Source: Pseudoruegeria sp. SK021 (GTDB lineage Bacteria; Pseudomonadota; Alphaproteobacteria; Rhodobacterales; Rhodobacteraceae). From it: DNA of 64,000 bases. A program made the translations under genes and the position numbers. The DNA lies in NCBI RefSeq assembly GCF_002119405.1, contig NZ_MTBG01000001.1, positions 372,001-436,000 on the forward strand, read 5' to 3'. Shown piece by piece: positions 43,108-52,829 of the stretch (positions are counted from its first letter, which is position 1; each line of letters starts with the position of its first letter). Under the pieces are notes generated by a model, which worked only from the letters and a program-made list of their open reading frames with translations, had not been told where the DNA came from and did not search any database.

Positions 43108-44709
43108 ATGCAACGTCTTAGGCAAGTCGCCACACTGTGGGCGGTGTGTTTTTCGGTTTTAATTTTGGCGATGACACTGCCATCAGGTCCGGCGCAGGCT
43201 GCGCCCTATGCGGCGATGGTGATCGATGCACGGACCGGCGAGGTGCTGCATTCCAAGAACGCCGACACCCGGTTGCACCCGGCATCGCTGACCAAGATGA
43301 TGACGCTCTATGTCGTCTTTGATGCGGTCCAGCGCGGCGAAATCTCACTCGATACCAAGGTGACCGTTTCGAAAAAGGCGGCATCGCAGCCGCCATCGAA
43401 ACTGTACCTCAAATCGGGGCAGAAGATCGCGCTGCGCTATCTGATTCGGGCCTCGGCAGTGAAATCAGCCAATGACGCAGCGCTGACCATGGCCGAAGCT
43501 ATCTCTGGGTCCGAAGCCGCCTTTACCGAGCGGATGACACAGACGGCCCAAGCCCTTGGCATGAAGAACACCAACTTCAAAAACCCGCACGGCCTGACCC
43601 AAACCGGGCATTATTCCACGGCGCGGGACATGACGACCTTGGGGCGCGCGCTGTTCTATCATTACCCCGAATATTATAATCTGTTCTCGCGCCGCAGCAC
43701 CGATGCTGGCGGCAAGACCGTCTACAACACCAACCGACGGTTGTTGGATGCCTATTCAGGCGCTGACGGCATCAAGACCGGCTATACGGTGGCGGCGGGC
43801 TTCAACCTGGTGGCATCGGCCCAGCGGGGCAACGTGCGCGTGATCGCCACCATGTTCGGCGGGTCCTCAAGCGCGGCCCGCAATGCCCGGGTGGCAGAAC
43901 TGCTGGACGTCGGCTTTAAAAAGGCGCCAAAACGCGCCAGCGTCCGCGCCCCCGGCCGACCCAATCTGGGGCCGATGCTGGTGGCCTCGTCCAAGTCTTC
44001 GGGCAGTACTGCACCCGCTACGGTCAAATCATCCACCCTTGCGGTTGTCGTCGTCAGCACCCGGCCCGTGTCGCGCCCGTCGCGCAGTCCAGCCCCAAGC
44101 GCCCCGGTCATCGCCGGGCTTCAAGACAGCATCGAGGACAGCTTGCAGGATCTCGCGGTGGCCACGGCAGCCTCGACAGCCGCGGTCCCCGCATCAGTTC
44201 CGGCACAAACCGGCACCCAACTGGCCAGCCTCGCGGCGGTTGTGCCGGTCGCCCGGCCAGATGTGACCTCCAGCCCGGCAAGCACCCCGGACGAGACGCC
44301 GCTAACCGCAACGGAATACGCCGTGGCCACCGTCACGCCGCCGCTGCCACGTCCAGCGATCATCACCTTCTCGTCCTCTGACACCATGGGCAGCACCAGC
44401 GGCGGCGCCGCGATCACCGAAGTGGCCGCAGCCCAGCCGGCGGCAACCGTGGTGCCGCGGGTCTCGACCTCTGGCGATCGCCATTGGGGCATCACCGTCG
44501 GCAACTATAACAGCCGCTATGAGGCCGAGCGGGTGCTGTTGCAAACCGCGCTGGTCGAGATCGGCACGTTAGACAAGGCCCTGCGCAAGGTCGTGCAGAC
44601 CAAGAAGGGCTATTCTGCAGATTTCGTGGGACTGGACGAACGCAGCGCATCGCTGGCCTGCCAGCGCTTGCAAGCCCGCAGCCAGACCTGCACCACCTTC
44701 GGTCCGTAA
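43108..44709 (+). CDS. D-alanyl-D-alanine carboxypeptidase with SPOR domain
   Basis: A 533-residue exported penicillin-binding protein (S11/PBP5 type) that trims the terminal D-Ala of peptidoglycan pentapeptides. The signal peptide (cleavage after AQA, residue ~31) is followed by the catalytic motifs: S60-L-T-K63, S120-A-N122 and K223-T-G225. After residue ~285 comes an Ala/Pro/Ser/Thr-rich linker of about 170 residues, then a C-terminal SPOR domain (residues ~455-533, WGITVGNYNSRYEAERVLLQ) that binds denuded glycan at division sites. ATG 43108 was chosen; GTG three bases upstream is in frame. It converges on ccoS. Confidence 0.93.
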   Translation: MQRLRQVATLWAVCFSVLILAMTLPSGPAQAAPYAAMVIDARTGEVLHSKNADTRLHPASLTKMMTLYVVFDAVQRGEISLDTKVTVSKKAASQPPSKLYLKSGQKIALRYLIRASAVKSANDAALTMAEAISGSEAAFTERMTQTAQALGMKNTNFKNPHGLTQTGHYSTARDMTTLGRALFYHYPEYYNLFSRRSTDAGGKTVYNTNRRLLDAYSGADGIKTGYTVAAGFNLVASAQRGNVRVIATMFGGSSSAARNARVAELLDVGFKKAPKRASVRAPGRPNLGPMLVASSKSSGSTAPATVKSSTLAVVVVSTRPVSRPSRSPAPSAPVIAGLQDSIEDSLQDLAVATAASTAAVPASVPAQTGTQLASLAAVVPVARPDVTSSPASTPDETPLTATEYAVATVTPPLPRPAIITFSSSDTMGSTSGGAAITEVAAAQPAATVVPRVSTSGDRHWGITVGNYNSRYEAERVLLQTALVEIGTLDKALRKVVQTKKGYSADFVGLDERSASLACQRLQARSQTCTTFGP

Positions 44710-44740
44710 CCGACAAGGGCCGGTCCCAGCGTGCGGCCTG

Positions 44741-44971
44741 TCACGCTTTCGGGTTAGGGTCGGAATTTGACGACACGTTTGGGGCCTCCGCCGTTGCGGG
44801 GGCCTCGCCGCGTTTTGGCTTGGGCTGATCGTCCCAATCCCCAGACAGAATCCGGCGACTATCGCCATCGGGATCGTCATACTGATCGCCGCGCAAGGTC
44901 CAGATGAAGGCCAGCAGCCCGACCCCGCCCAAGGCCAGCGACGCCGGGATCAGGAACCTCAGGACATCCAT
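44741..44971 (-). CDS. ccoS: Cytochrome oxidase maturation protein CcoS
   Basis: A 76-residue protein with one N-terminal membrane helix (FLIPASLALGGVGLLAFIWTL) and the characteristic CcoS segment RGDQYDDPDGDSRRIL, followed by a low-complexity tail. CcoS is required for active cbb3 oxidase assembly with its heme and copper cofactors, in the inner membrane. The ATG at 44971 overlaps the end of ccoI by 13 bp, so the genes are translationally coupled. It is the last gene of the ccoGHIS operon. Confidence 0.92.
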   Translation of the reverse strand: MDVLRFLIPASLALGGVGLLAFIWTLRGDQYDDPDGDSRRILSGDWDDQPKPKRGEAPATAEAPNVSSNSDPNPKA

Positions 44972-47226
44972 GTCGTTGCCTTTCCGGCATCGGCGCTCTG
45001 GCGCTGCCCCTCCCCTGCCCCGGCCGCCTTAGCCGTCGGCACGGTTCGCCGCCCAAGGCGCAGCGCGTTCAGCGACACCGTCAGCGACGAGATCGACATG
45101 GCCAGCGCCGCCACCAGCGGCGTGGCCAGCCCTGCCACGGCAAGGGGCACAGCGATGATGTTATAGGCGGTGGCAATCTGGAAATTCTGTTTGATGCGCC
45201 GGGTCGCCAGCCGAGCGGTCTGCCGGGCGGGCGCAAGGGTGGACAGATCGTTGCCCAACAGGACGATATCGGCGGCCACCCGCGCGGCATCCAACCCCGC
45301 AGCCGGCGCGATGGAGATATGGGCCGCGCGCAAGGCGGCGGTGTCATTCAAACCGTCGCCCACCATCAGAACCCGGTGCCCTGCGGCAGTGATCGCGGCA
45401 ATCTGGGCGGCCTTGTCGGCGGGTGTCGCCCGCGACTGCCAATCCACGATTCCGACCCGCGCCGCCATGCGCGCCACCACCGCCTCAGTATCGCCCGACA
45501 GCAGGCGCACCGTCAGCCCTTGGGCTTGCAAGGCGGCTACGGCGGCGGCCGCACCGGGGCGCAGACGGTCGGCGAAGACAAACGGCACCGCCGGGTCTGT
45601 GCCAATCCGCAGCCACGTCGCGGGGCTGCCGTCGCTATGCTCGGCCGCATCCAGCCAGTCCGCGCGTCCCAGCGCAACTGCACGCCCCTGCCAAGTTGCC
45701 TGCACCCCAAAGCCCGGCACCTCGGTCAGATCGTCCACCACTTCGGGCGTGATCCCGGCATCCCGGGCGGCGGCGACCAGCGCCCGCGCCAACGGGTGCG
45801 CCGATCCGGCACCGACCCCAGCGGCCAAAGCCAGATGCAGCGGCACCGTCCCTGCCGGGTCCAACAGGACTGGCGTTCCGGTGGTCAAAGTGCCGGTCTT
45901 GTCGAAAACCACGGTGTCCACCTCGGCCAACCGTTCCAGCGCGGTGGGATGTTTGACCAGCAATCCTTGCCGGAACAGCCGCCCTGAGGCCGCCGTGGTC
46001 ACAGCAGGCACCGCCAGCCCCAGCGCGCAGGGACAGGTGATAATCAGCACCGCCGCCGCGATGTTCAGCGCCACCCGGGTATCGCCGGTGGCCAGATACC
46101 AGCCCAGAAACGACAGTGCCGCTAAGATATGGACGAAGGGCGCGTAAAGCCGTGCCGCCTGATCGGCCAGCGGCGAATAATTGGCCCGTCCGGCTTCGGC
46201 CACGGCGACCAGTTCGGTCAGGGCATGCAAGGTGCTGTCCCGTCCGATCGCGGTGGCGCGCAGGACCAGCGGGCCGGTCAAGGTGATCTCGCCCGCGCGG
46301 ACAGCATCGCCCGGGGCGACAGGCACCGGCAGGGTCTCACCGGTCAACAGCGAGCGGTCCAATTCGCTATGACCATCGGTGATGATCCCGTCCACCGGCA
46401 TGCGATTGCCCGGCAGCACCCGCACCAGATCACCCACCACCAGATCGCCCAGCGGCACGGTTTCCGCCTGCTCGCCGGTGATCCGGGTGGCGCGAGGCAG
46501 TTCCAGCGCCGCCAGTTCCCGGGCCGCCGACCGCGCCACCGCACGGGTCCGGTGATCCAGATAGCGCCCGGCCAGCAGAAAGAAGGTCAGGGTCAGGGCC
46601 GCGTCGAAATAAGCATGGGCCCCGCCCTGCATGGTTTCCGACAGCGATGTCCCCGCCGCCAGCAAGATGGCCAACGAGATCGGCACATCCATATTGAGGC
46701 GCCGATGCGTGAGGGCCGACAGGGCGTTGCGAAAGAATGGCTGGGCCGAAAACGCGATGGCGGGCAAGGCGATGACAGCGCTTAGCCAGTGGAACAGATC
46801 GCGGGTGGCATCTTCGGCCCCGGACCAGACCGCCACCGAGAGCAGCATCACGTTCATGGCCGCAAAACCGGCAACCCCCAGACGCATCAGCAATTCGCGG
46901 CCATCTCGGTCAAGTCCGCTTTGGCCCAAAGTGTCCGCATCCAGCTCATGCGCCTCGAACCCGGCCCGGCTCAGCACATCGATCAGCGCATCCGCCGTCA
47001 CGTCGTCTTCGGCGGTGATGCTGGCCCGTTTCAAGGTCAGATTGACCCGGGCCTCACGCACCCCCGGACTGGCCAGCAAAGCCCGCTCCACCGCCGAAAT
47101 ACACCCACCGCAATGGATGCTCGGCAGCGACAGGACATGGGCGGTGCCGCTGCCCGTTCCCAGCCCGTGGCGGGCGAGGCTTTCGGCGGCCTCGGCACCG
47201 ACGCAGCCAGGGCAGGCCATAACCAT
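44959..47226 (-). CDS. ccoI: Copper-translocating P-type ATPase CcoI (FixI)
   Basis: A 755-residue heavy-metal P-type ATPase that supplies copper for cbb3 oxidase assembly at the inner membrane. N-terminal metal sites include CPGC (residues 5-8) and HMA-like SIHCGGCISAVE. About eight membrane helices follow, with the CPC motif in ITCPCALGLAVP, phosphorylation site FDKTGTLTTG, and hinge MVGDGLNDTAALRAA. It begins 5 bp after the ccoH stop and overlaps ccoS by 13 bp. A second Met two codons in is an alternative start. Confidence 0.95.
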   Translation of the reverse strand: MVMACPGCVGAEAAESLARHGLGTGSGTAHVLSLPSIHCGGCISAVERALLASPGVREARVNLTLKRASITAEDDVTADALIDVLSRAGFEAHELDADTLGQSGLDRDGRELLMRLGVAGFAAMNVMLLSVAVWSGAEDATRDLFHWLSAVIALPAIAFSAQPFFRNALSALTHRRLNMDVPISLAILLAAGTSLSETMQGGAHAYFDAALTLTFFLLAGRYLDHRTRAVARSAARELAALELPRATRITGEQAETVPLGDLVVGDLVRVLPGNRMPVDGIITDGHSELDRSLLTGETLPVPVAPGDAVRAGEITLTGPLVLRATAIGRDSTLHALTELVAVAEAGRANYSPLADQAARLYAPFVHILAALSFLGWYLATGDTRVALNIAAAVLIITCPCALGLAVPAVTTAASGRLFRQGLLVKHPTALERLAEVDTVVFDKTGTLTTGTPVLLDPAGTVPLHLALAAGVGAGSAHPLARALVAAARDAGITPEVVDDLTEVPGFGVQATWQGRAVALGRADWLDAAEHSDGSPATWLRIGTDPAVPFVFADRLRPGAAAAVAALQAQGLTVRLLSGDTEAVVARMAARVGIVDWQSRATPADKAAQIAAITAAGHRVLMVGDGLNDTAALRAAHISIAPAAGLDAARVAADIVLLGNDLSTLAPARQTARLATRRIKQNFQIATAYNIIAVPLAVAGLATPLVAALAMSISSLTVSLNALRLGRRTVPTAKAAGAGEGQRQSADAGKATTWMS

Positions 47227-47231
47227 CGGCG

Positions 47232-47696
47232 TCAGGCCTTGGTCATGCCGACATGCAGAACGACCCGCTGTCGAAAGACGGTCCCGTCCGGGGCCTGCGC
47301 CTCGAGCCGGATGTTCCAGTTTCCCCGGGCCATGTCCGCTGGGGCCACAAAGGTCCCGGCATCGCGGCGCGAAAATTCCGGCGTGAAGTCGTCATGGGTG
47401 CTGGTCGCCCAGCCCACCAGCGCTGTCAGCCCGACCACATCAGCGGGGCTGCCATCCGCTTGGGTGAAGGACACGGTCAACTGCTCGTCATCGAACTCAG
47501 CCCAAACATCCCAACCCAAAGCTTCTTGCGCGGCCCGGTCCACATCGAAGGACTGACTGGCGACATACGAGTTTTTCACCTCAAGCCCGGGAAAAGTCCG
47601 CACGGCCTGAAAGGCAAGGGTCAGGTTCACGGCGATGATGATCCCGAACGCGGCAACGGTGAAAATCAAAACCTTACGACCAGTAATCTCGCGCAT
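47232..47696 (-). CDS. ccoH: cbb3 oxidase assembly protein CcoH (FixH)
   Basis: A 154-residue single-pass membrane protein with an N-terminal helix (about residues 9-28) and a periplasmic FixH domain (NSYVASQSFDVDRAAQEALGWD, cited in part: NSYVASQSFDVDR, then FTPEFSRRDAGTF, GNWNIRLEAQAPDGT). It is required for cbb3 oxidase assembly. The ATG overlaps the ccoG TGA by one base, so it is coupled to ccoG; ccoI follows 5 bp after its stop. Confidence 0.93.
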   Translation of the reverse strand: MREITGRKVLIFTVAAFGIIIAVNLTLAFQAVRTFPGLEVKNSYVASQSFDVDRAAQEALGWDVWAEFDDEQLTVSFTQADGSPADVVGLTALVGWATSTHDDFTPEFSRRDAGTFVAPADMARGNWNIRLEAQAPDGTVFRQRVVLHVGMTKA

Positions 47697-49174
47697 CAGT
47701 TCTGTCCCGTTCCGTTGAAGATGGTTTCTTTCTCGGCCCGCTCGTCGCTGACCATATCCTGTACCCAGATCCGCACATCGGTGCTGTCACGCAGGGCCGC
47801 CGGTGCCCCCGGAGGCGCCATGATATAAATCCGCTGTTGCTTGGTGGTGTCCGCCGGGACCGACACAATGGCATCATCCGACCCTTCGGCCTGCACGCGC
47901 AGCGCCGCATCCGAGGTGATCGAAATGCGGAACGGCCGGTCCTCGCCCTGTTTGTTGCGCAGGCGCAGGTCATAGGCGTTGCGGATCGTTCCATCGGACA
48001 TGGTGACATAGACCGGGTTGCGGATCGGCGCGACGGTAAAGCTGAGGTCTGGCCGAACGAACAGCGCCACCACCAAGCCGACCCCGATCCCGCCCCAGAG
48101 CGCGGTGTAGATGATCGTGCGCAGGCGGAAGATATGTTTCCAGACCGGAATGCTGGGTGCGCCGGTCCGTTCATGGGCTTCGTCGGTCAGGGCCATATAA
48201 TCAATCAAGCCACGCGGCTTGCCGACCTTGTCCATGATTTCATCGCAGGCATCGATACACAGGGCGCAGGTGATGCATTCCATTTGCTGGCCGTCGCGAA
48301 TGTCGATCCCCATGGGGCAGACATTGACGCAGGCCATGCAGTCGATGCAATCGCCCGGCTCGGCCAGAACTGGTGCCGGGCTGAGGGCCGCCGGGGTGGC
48401 GGTGCGGGTGGTTTCGGCCACCAGAACGTCGCGCTTGCGGTGCCGTCCGCGCGGCTCGCCCCGCCAATCGCGATAGGCCACGGTGATGGTATCTTCATCC
48501 ATCATCGCCGCCTGAATCCGCGGCCACGGACACATATAGATGCAGACCTGTTCCCGCATCAGCCCGCCGAAAACAAAGGTGGTCGCGGTCAGCAAAGCTA
48601 CGGTGGTATAGGCCACAGGATGCGCAGTCAGGGTGACGAGATCATGCAACAGTGTCGGCGCATCGGCGAAATAGAACACCCACGCGCCGCCGGTCGCCAC
48701 CGCGATCAGAATCCAGACGATCCATTTGGTCACCCGCAGGCGGACCTTCTTGCCATCCCAATCGGCGCGCCAAAGCCGGATGCGGGCATTGCGATCGCCT
48801 TCGATCCAACGCTCGACCAGAATGAACAGGTCGGTCCAGACGGTTTGCGGACAGGTATAGCCGCACCACACCCGCCCCAAGGCCGCCGTAAACAGGAATA
48901 GGCCCAAGCCGGCCATGATCAGCAATCCGGCGACGAAGTAAAATTCGTGCGGCCAGATCTCGATCCAGAAGAAAAAGAACCGCCGCCCGGCAAGATCGAT
49001 CAGAACCGCTTGATCGGGCAATTCCGGGCCGCGATCCCATCTGATCCACGGCGTCACGTAATAGATCGCCAGTGTCACCGCCATAATCGCCCATTTCAGA
49101 CGACGGAAACGCCCCGAGACACGTTTCGGGAAAATCGGTTCGCGGGCGGCGTAAAGGCCATCAGAAGAACTCAT
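47696..49174 (-). CDS. ccoG: cbb3 oxidase accessory protein CcoG (FixG, RdxA-type)
   Basis: A 492-residue polytopic iron-sulfur membrane protein. About five membrane helices span residues 30-210 and 350-375. Two [4Fe-4S] ferredoxin clusters are seen in CIDCMACVNVCPMGID and CITCALCIDAC. It is thought to reduce Cu(II) for CcoI in cbb3 assembly. It starts at ATG 49174, 65 bp from an FNR-type box and 30 bp from a perfect palindrome, and heads the ccoGHIS operon. Confidence 0.95.
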   Translation of the reverse strand: MSSSDGLYAAREPIFPKRVSGRFRRLKWAIMAVTLAIYYVTPWIRWDRGPELPDQAVLIDLAGRRFFFFWIEIWPHEFYFVAGLLIMAGLGLFLFTAALGRVWCGYTCPQTVWTDLFILVERWIEGDRNARIRLWRADWDGKKVRLRVTKWIVWILIAVATGGAWVFYFADAPTLLHDLVTLTAHPVAYTTVALLTATTFVFGGLMREQVCIYMCPWPRIQAAMMDEDTITVAYRDWRGEPRGRHRKRDVLVAETTRTATPAALSPAPVLAEPGDCIDCMACVNVCPMGIDIRDGQQMECITCALCIDACDEIMDKVGKPRGLIDYMALTDEAHERTGAPSIPVWKHIFRLRTIIYTALWGGIGVGLVVALFVRPDLSFTVAPIRNPVYVTMSDGTIRNAYDLRLRNKQGEDRPFRISITSDAALRVQAEGSDDAIVSVPADTTKQQRIYIMAPPGAPAALRDSTDVRIWVQDMVSDERAEKETIFNGTGQN

Positions 49175-49203
49175 CGGGCGGGGTCCGGTCTTTGGGGGGA
49201 TTT

Positions 49204-49226
49204 ATGGCGTATGGTACATACGCCAT
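49204..49226. promoter_or_regulatory. Perfect 10-bp palindrome at the ccoG promoter
   Basis: ATGGCGTATG (49204-49213), GTA, CATACGCCAT (49217-49226). It lies between the FNR-type box and the ccoG start. If FNR activates from about -41.5, the palindrome would overlap the core promoter, so an operator for another regulator, or a 5' leader hairpin, is plausible. Confidence 0.5.
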
Positions 49227-49238
49227 ATAGGACGGGCC

Positions 49239-49252
49239 CTGATCTGTATCAA
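49239..49252 (-). promoter_or_regulatory. FNR/FnrL box upstream of ccoG
   Basis: On the minus strand TTGATACAGATCAG, one mismatch to the TTGAT-N4-ATCAA consensus. It is 65 bp upstream of the ccoG start codon, on the same strand. Confidence 0.75.
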
Positions 49253-49278
49253 ACCGGGACCCGCCTGAGGGCTTGCGC

Positions 49279-50154
49279 CTATTCGCCACCGCCAAGTTGG
49301 TGGACATAGGTCGTCACGGCGCGGATGTCGGCCTCGGTCAGGCGCGAACCCCAGTCCGGCATGACGCCAAAACGGCTGTTGGTGATGGTGGCGACCAACG
49401 TGTCGTAATCGCCGCCATACAGCCAGACCGCGTCGGACAGGTTCGGCGCGCCCAACTCCCGGCTGCCGATGCCGCCATCCATGTGGCAGGCGGTGCAGTT
49501 TTCTTCGAACACGGTCTGACCGGCCGCGACCAGCGTGGGATCATTTGCCGGCCCCGACAGGCTTTGCACGTAATTGGCCGCTTCCGCGATTTCCGATCGG
49601 CTAAGCAAATCGCCAAAAGCGGGCATCTCGGAATAGCGCGCCTCAGGATCGGTGGTGTTGCGAATGCCATGGGTGACGGTGGCGTGAATATCCTCCATCG
49701 TGCCGCCCCAAAGCCAATCGTCATCCAGCAGGTTGGGAAAGCCCTTGGCTCCGGCCGCGCCCGAACCGTGACACTGGGAACAGTTGGTCCGGAACACCGC
49801 AGCGCCCTTGCTGAAGGCGTATTGCTGCAATTCCGGGGTCTCGAGAATCCCCGGCAGGTCCACCGCCGCCAGTTGTGCGTTGATCTCGGCATTCGCCGCC
49901 TCGGCGCTGGCCATTTCATCGGCCACCTGCCCCCGGGTCGAATAGCCCAGCAAACCAGAGGTCGCCCCGGAAATCAGCGGCCAAGCCGGATAGGCGATGG
50001 AATAGCCAATCGCCCAGACGATGCAGGCATAGAAGGTATAAAGCCACCAACGCGGCATCGGATTGTCATATTCTTCGATCCCGTCCCAGCTGTGGCCGGT
50101 GGTGGGAACGTCGCCCTCGAGGTCTTTGGGGCCGGTGTCTTTGGGGCCAGTCAT
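49279..50154 (-). CDS. ccoP: cbb3-type cytochrome c oxidase subunit III (CcoP)
   Basis: A 291-residue membrane-anchored diheme cytochrome c subunit. The N-terminal membrane helix is WWLYTFYACIVWAIGYSIAY (about residues 37-56). Two heme-binding CXXCH motifs are CSQCH and CTACH, each in a class I cytochrome c domain. It receives electrons from cytochrome c. The N-terminus has a duplicated TGPKD. It overlaps ccoQ by 4 bp; ccoG follows across a separate FNR box region, so ccoNOQP and ccoGHIS have separate promoters. Confidence 0.96.
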   Translation of the reverse strand: MTGPKDTGPKDLEGDVPTTGHSWDGIEEYDNPMPRWWLYTFYACIVWAIGYSIAYPAWPLISGATSGLLGYSTRGQVADEMASAEAANAEINAQLAAVDLPGILETPELQQYAFSKGAAVFRTNCSQCHGSGAAGAKGFPNLLDDDWLWGGTMEDIHATVTHGIRNTTDPEARYSEMPAFGDLLSRSEIAEAANYVQSLSGPANDPTLVAAGQTVFEENCTACHMDGGIGSRELGAPNLSDAVWLYGGDYDTLVATITNSRFGVMPDWGSRLTEADIRAVTTYVHQLGGGE

Positions 50155-50363
50155 AACCGGGTCTCCTTGTCGCGATCCTGCACAGCGGGTTGCGGCGCGG
50201 TTTCGGCCGGGCCGTCATCGTGCCGGAAGATGATATTAGCGGTGTCGCGATAGCTTTGCTTGCGGCCTGTCAGCACCCAGATCAGGATGCCGACAAAGAT
50301 CACCGTCATGAAGAGCAGCATCCAGCTGTCCGCGAATTGCCGTAAAAGGGAATAGGTGTCCAT
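50151..50363 (-). CDS. ccoQ: cbb3 oxidase subunit CcoQ
   Basis: A 70-residue single-helix membrane protein (MLLFMTVIFVGILIWVL) with the conserved GRKQSYRDTANIIFRHDD cytoplasmic part (cited as RKQSYRDTANIIF). CcoQ stabilises CcoP in the complex. Its stop overlaps the ccoP start by 4 bp and its ATG lies 8 bp after the ccoO stop. Confidence 0.93.
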   Translation of the reverse strand: MDTYSLLRQFADSWMLLFMTVIFVGILIWVLTGRKQSYRDTANIIFRHDDGPAETAPQPAVQDRDKETRL

Positions 50364-50371
50364 CCTGCCCC

Positions 50372-51097
50372 CTATCGGCTGTCGTCAGGCGTGAAGGTCG
50401 AAAAATCGACCAGCGTGCCCAGCATTTGCAGGTAGGCGATCAAGGCATCCATTTCCGAGATGCCCGGCTCATTGTCGAAATTGCGAACCTGCGCCCCCGG
50501 ATAGCGTTCCAGCAGCGCATCATAATCGCTGTCCGGGTTGGCCTGATTGCGGAAATCGACGGCGGCGTTCTGGATCATCTCATCGGTGTAGGGAACCCCC
50601 ACCAACCGGTGAGTTTTCAGCAGATCCTGCACATGAGTCGCCTCAATCCGCGTATTTCCCAAGAAGGCGTATTTCGGCATGATCGATTCCGGCACCACGG
50701 ATTCCGGATCGCGCAGGTGGGCCACATGCCATTCATCCGAATAGCGCCCTCCCACCCGGGCCAGATCTGGCCCGGTTCGCTTTGAGCCCCATTGGAACGG
50801 ATGGTCATACATCGATTCCGCGGCAAGGCTGTAATGGCCATACCGCTCCACCTCGTCGCGCATCGGGCGGATCATCTGGCTGTGACAGACATAGCAGCCC
50901 TCACGGACATAGATGTCGCGCCCGGTCAGTTCCAACGGCGAGTAGGGGCGCATGCCCTCGACCTTTTCGATGGTGTTCTGCAAGTAGAACAGCGGCGCGA
51001 TTTCCACGATGCCGCCGATGGCAACGACAACGAAGCTGAACACCGCCAGAAGGGTGACATTGGTTTCAAGGATTTTGTGTTTGTCGAGAAAAGCCAT
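50372..51097 (-). CDS. ccoO: cbb3-type cytochrome c oxidase subunit II (CcoO)
   Basis: A 241-residue membrane-anchored monoheme cytochrome c. The N-terminal helix is [24 protein letters not shown] (cited as [19 protein letters not shown]); the heme site CYVCH lies in [21 protein letters not shown] 51097 is preceded by AAGGA; a TTG two codons upstream is in frame but less likely. It lies 12 bp after ccoN and is part of ccoNOQP. Confidence 0.96.
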   Translation of the reverse strand: MAFLDKHKILETNVTLLAVFSFVVVAIGGIVEIAPLFYLQNTIEKVEGMRPYSPLELTGRDIYVREGCYVCHSQMIRPMRDEVERYGHYSLAAESMYDHPFQWGSKRTGPDLARVGGRYSDEWHVAHLRDPESVVPESIMPKYAFLGNTRIEATHVQDLLKTHRLVGVPYTDEMIQNAAVDFRNQANPDSDYDALLERYPGAQVRNFDNEPGISEMDALIAYLQMLGTLVDFSTFTPDDSR

Positions 51098-51109
51098 GGT
51101 CAAAAATCC

Positions 51110-52711
51110 TTATTCGGCGGCGACAGCGGCAGAGGTTTCGGCTTTCGCCTCGCCACGGGTCACCGTCAACCAGAGGTTCCAGGCCATGATCACGCCACCG
51201 GCCACATACATCAGTCCACCCAACGCCCGCACCACATACATCGGATGCTTTGCCGCCACGGTGTCTGCAAAAGAGTTGACGAGGAAGCCGTTTGAATCGA
51301 CCTCGCGCCACATCAGACCTTCCATGATCCCGGTGACCCACATCGACGCCGCGTAAAGCACGATCCCGATTGTCGCCAACCAGAAGTGCCAAGACACCAT
51401 TGGCAGCGAATACAGCGCCTTACGCTTCCACAACGCGGGCACAAGGTAATAGAGCGCGCCAAAGGTGATCATGCCGTTCCAGCCAAGCGCCCCGGAATGC
51501 ACGTGACCAATGGTCCAGTCGGTATAGTGGCTAAGCGAGTTGACCGCCCGGATCGACATCATCGGCCCCTCGAAGGTGGACATGCCGTAAAAGCCGATGG
51601 AGACCACCATCATCCGAATGACCGGATCGGTGCGCAGCTTGTCCCACGCGCCCGACAGCGTCATCAGACCGTTGATCATGCCGCCCCAGCTGGGCATCCA
51701 TAGCATGATCGAGAACACCATCCCAAGGGTCGAGGCCCAGTCGGGCAGCGCGGTGTAATGCAGGTGGTGCGGACCGGCCCAGATATAGAGAAAGATCAGC
51801 GCCCAGAAGTGGATGATCGACAGTTTATAGCTATAGACCGGACGCTCGGCCTGTTTCGGCACGAAGTAATACATCATCCCAAGGAAGCCGGCCGTCAGGA
51901 AGAAGCCCACCGCGTTGTGGCCGTACCACCACTGGGTCATGGCATCCTGCACACCCGAAAAGAGCTGCACCGATTTCGAGCCGAAGATCGACACCGGAAT
52001 CGAGATGTTGTTGATCACATGCAGCATCGCCACCGTGATGATGAAGGCCAGATAGAACCAGTTCGCCACATAGATGTGCTTTTCGCGCCGGTTCACCAGC
52101 GTGCCGACAAAGATGGCCAGATACGCCAGCCAAACCACCGTCAGCAAGATATCCACATACCATTCAGGTTCAGCGTATTCCTTGGATTGGGTGCCGCCCA
52201 GAACATAGCCCGTGGCCGCCATCACGATGAACAGCTGATAGCCCCAGAACACGTACCACGCCAGATTTCCGCCCCAAAGGCGCGCCGCGCTGGTGCGCTG
52301 GACCACGTAGAACGACGTGGCGATCAACGCATTGCCGCCGAAGGCAAAAATCACCGCCGAGGTGTGCAGCGGCCGCAGCCGTCCGAAATTCAGATAGGGT
52401 TGGGCCCATTCGAAATTGAGCACGGGAAATGCCAGTTGCATGGCGATGAAGGTACCGGCAAGGAACCCAACCAGCCCCCAGATCACTGTCGCGACCACGC
52501 CATAGCGGATTACCTCGTCCATATAGCCCGAGGTATCCGGCACGGCTTTGGGCTCGTCCATGTGGCGCAGCGTGTACAGGAACCCGAGCCCGGCCAGCAT
52601 CATGATGATCAGAGCGTGAAGGTTATACGCAGGATCATGGGCATAATTTGCCGCGATCATTGCGCAGAGGGTGACACCCCCCAGCAGGATGAGCTTGAAA
52701 ATATCCGTCAT
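51110..52711 (-). CDS. ccoN: cbb3-type cytochrome c oxidase subunit I (CcoN)
   Basis: The 533-residue catalytic subunit of cbb3 oxidase, holding heme b, heme b3 and CuB. About 12 membrane helices are present. Recognisable segments: [18 protein letters not shown] with a heme b His, [16 protein letters not shown] with a CuB His and the redox-active Tyr region, [13 protein letters not shown] with the paired CuB His, and [15 protein letters not shown] (cited in parts). The start ATG 52711 was chosen over an 18-residue upstream extension. The FNR box lies 119 bp upstream of the ATG. Confidence 0.97.
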   Translation of the reverse strand: MTDIFKLILLGGVTLCAMIAANYAHDPAYNLHALIIMMLAGLGFLYTLRHMDEPKAVPDTSGYMDEVIRYGVVATVIWGLVGFLAGTFIAMQLAFPVLNFEWAQPYLNFGRLRPLHTSAVIFAFGGNALIATSFYVVQRTSAARLWGGNLAWYVFWGYQLFIVMAATGYVLGGTQSKEYAEPEWYVDILLTVVWLAYLAIFVGTLVNRREKHIYVANWFYLAFIITVAMLHVINNISIPVSIFGSKSVQLFSGVQDAMTQWWYGHNAVGFFLTAGFLGMMYYFVPKQAERPVYSYKLSIIHFWALIFLYIWAGPHHLHYTALPDWASTLGMVFSIMLWMPSWGGMINGLMTLSGAWDKLRTDPVIRMMVVSIGFYGMSTFEGPMMSIRAVNSLSHYTDWTIGHVHSGALGWNGMITFGALYYLVPALWKRKALYSLPMVSWHFWLATIGIVLYAASMWVTGIMEGLMWREVDSNGFLVNSFADTVAAKHPMYVVRALGGLMYVAGGVIMAWNLWLTVTRGEAKAETSAAVAAE

Positions 52712-52829
52712 TCTTGGTTCCCTTAACAATCCCGAACCCGGGCTCTTGATCTTGGCGCTGGCCAACCCCAGCTTTTAAACTGATGCGCGCATTATGCCAT
52801 GCGTTATCCTGACTTTAGGCAGGGCGACC

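Noticed and set aside
45170-46147. 325-residue plus-strand frame across ccoI
   Set aside because: Antisense to a complete P-type ATPase; Ser/Thr/Arg-rich shadow.
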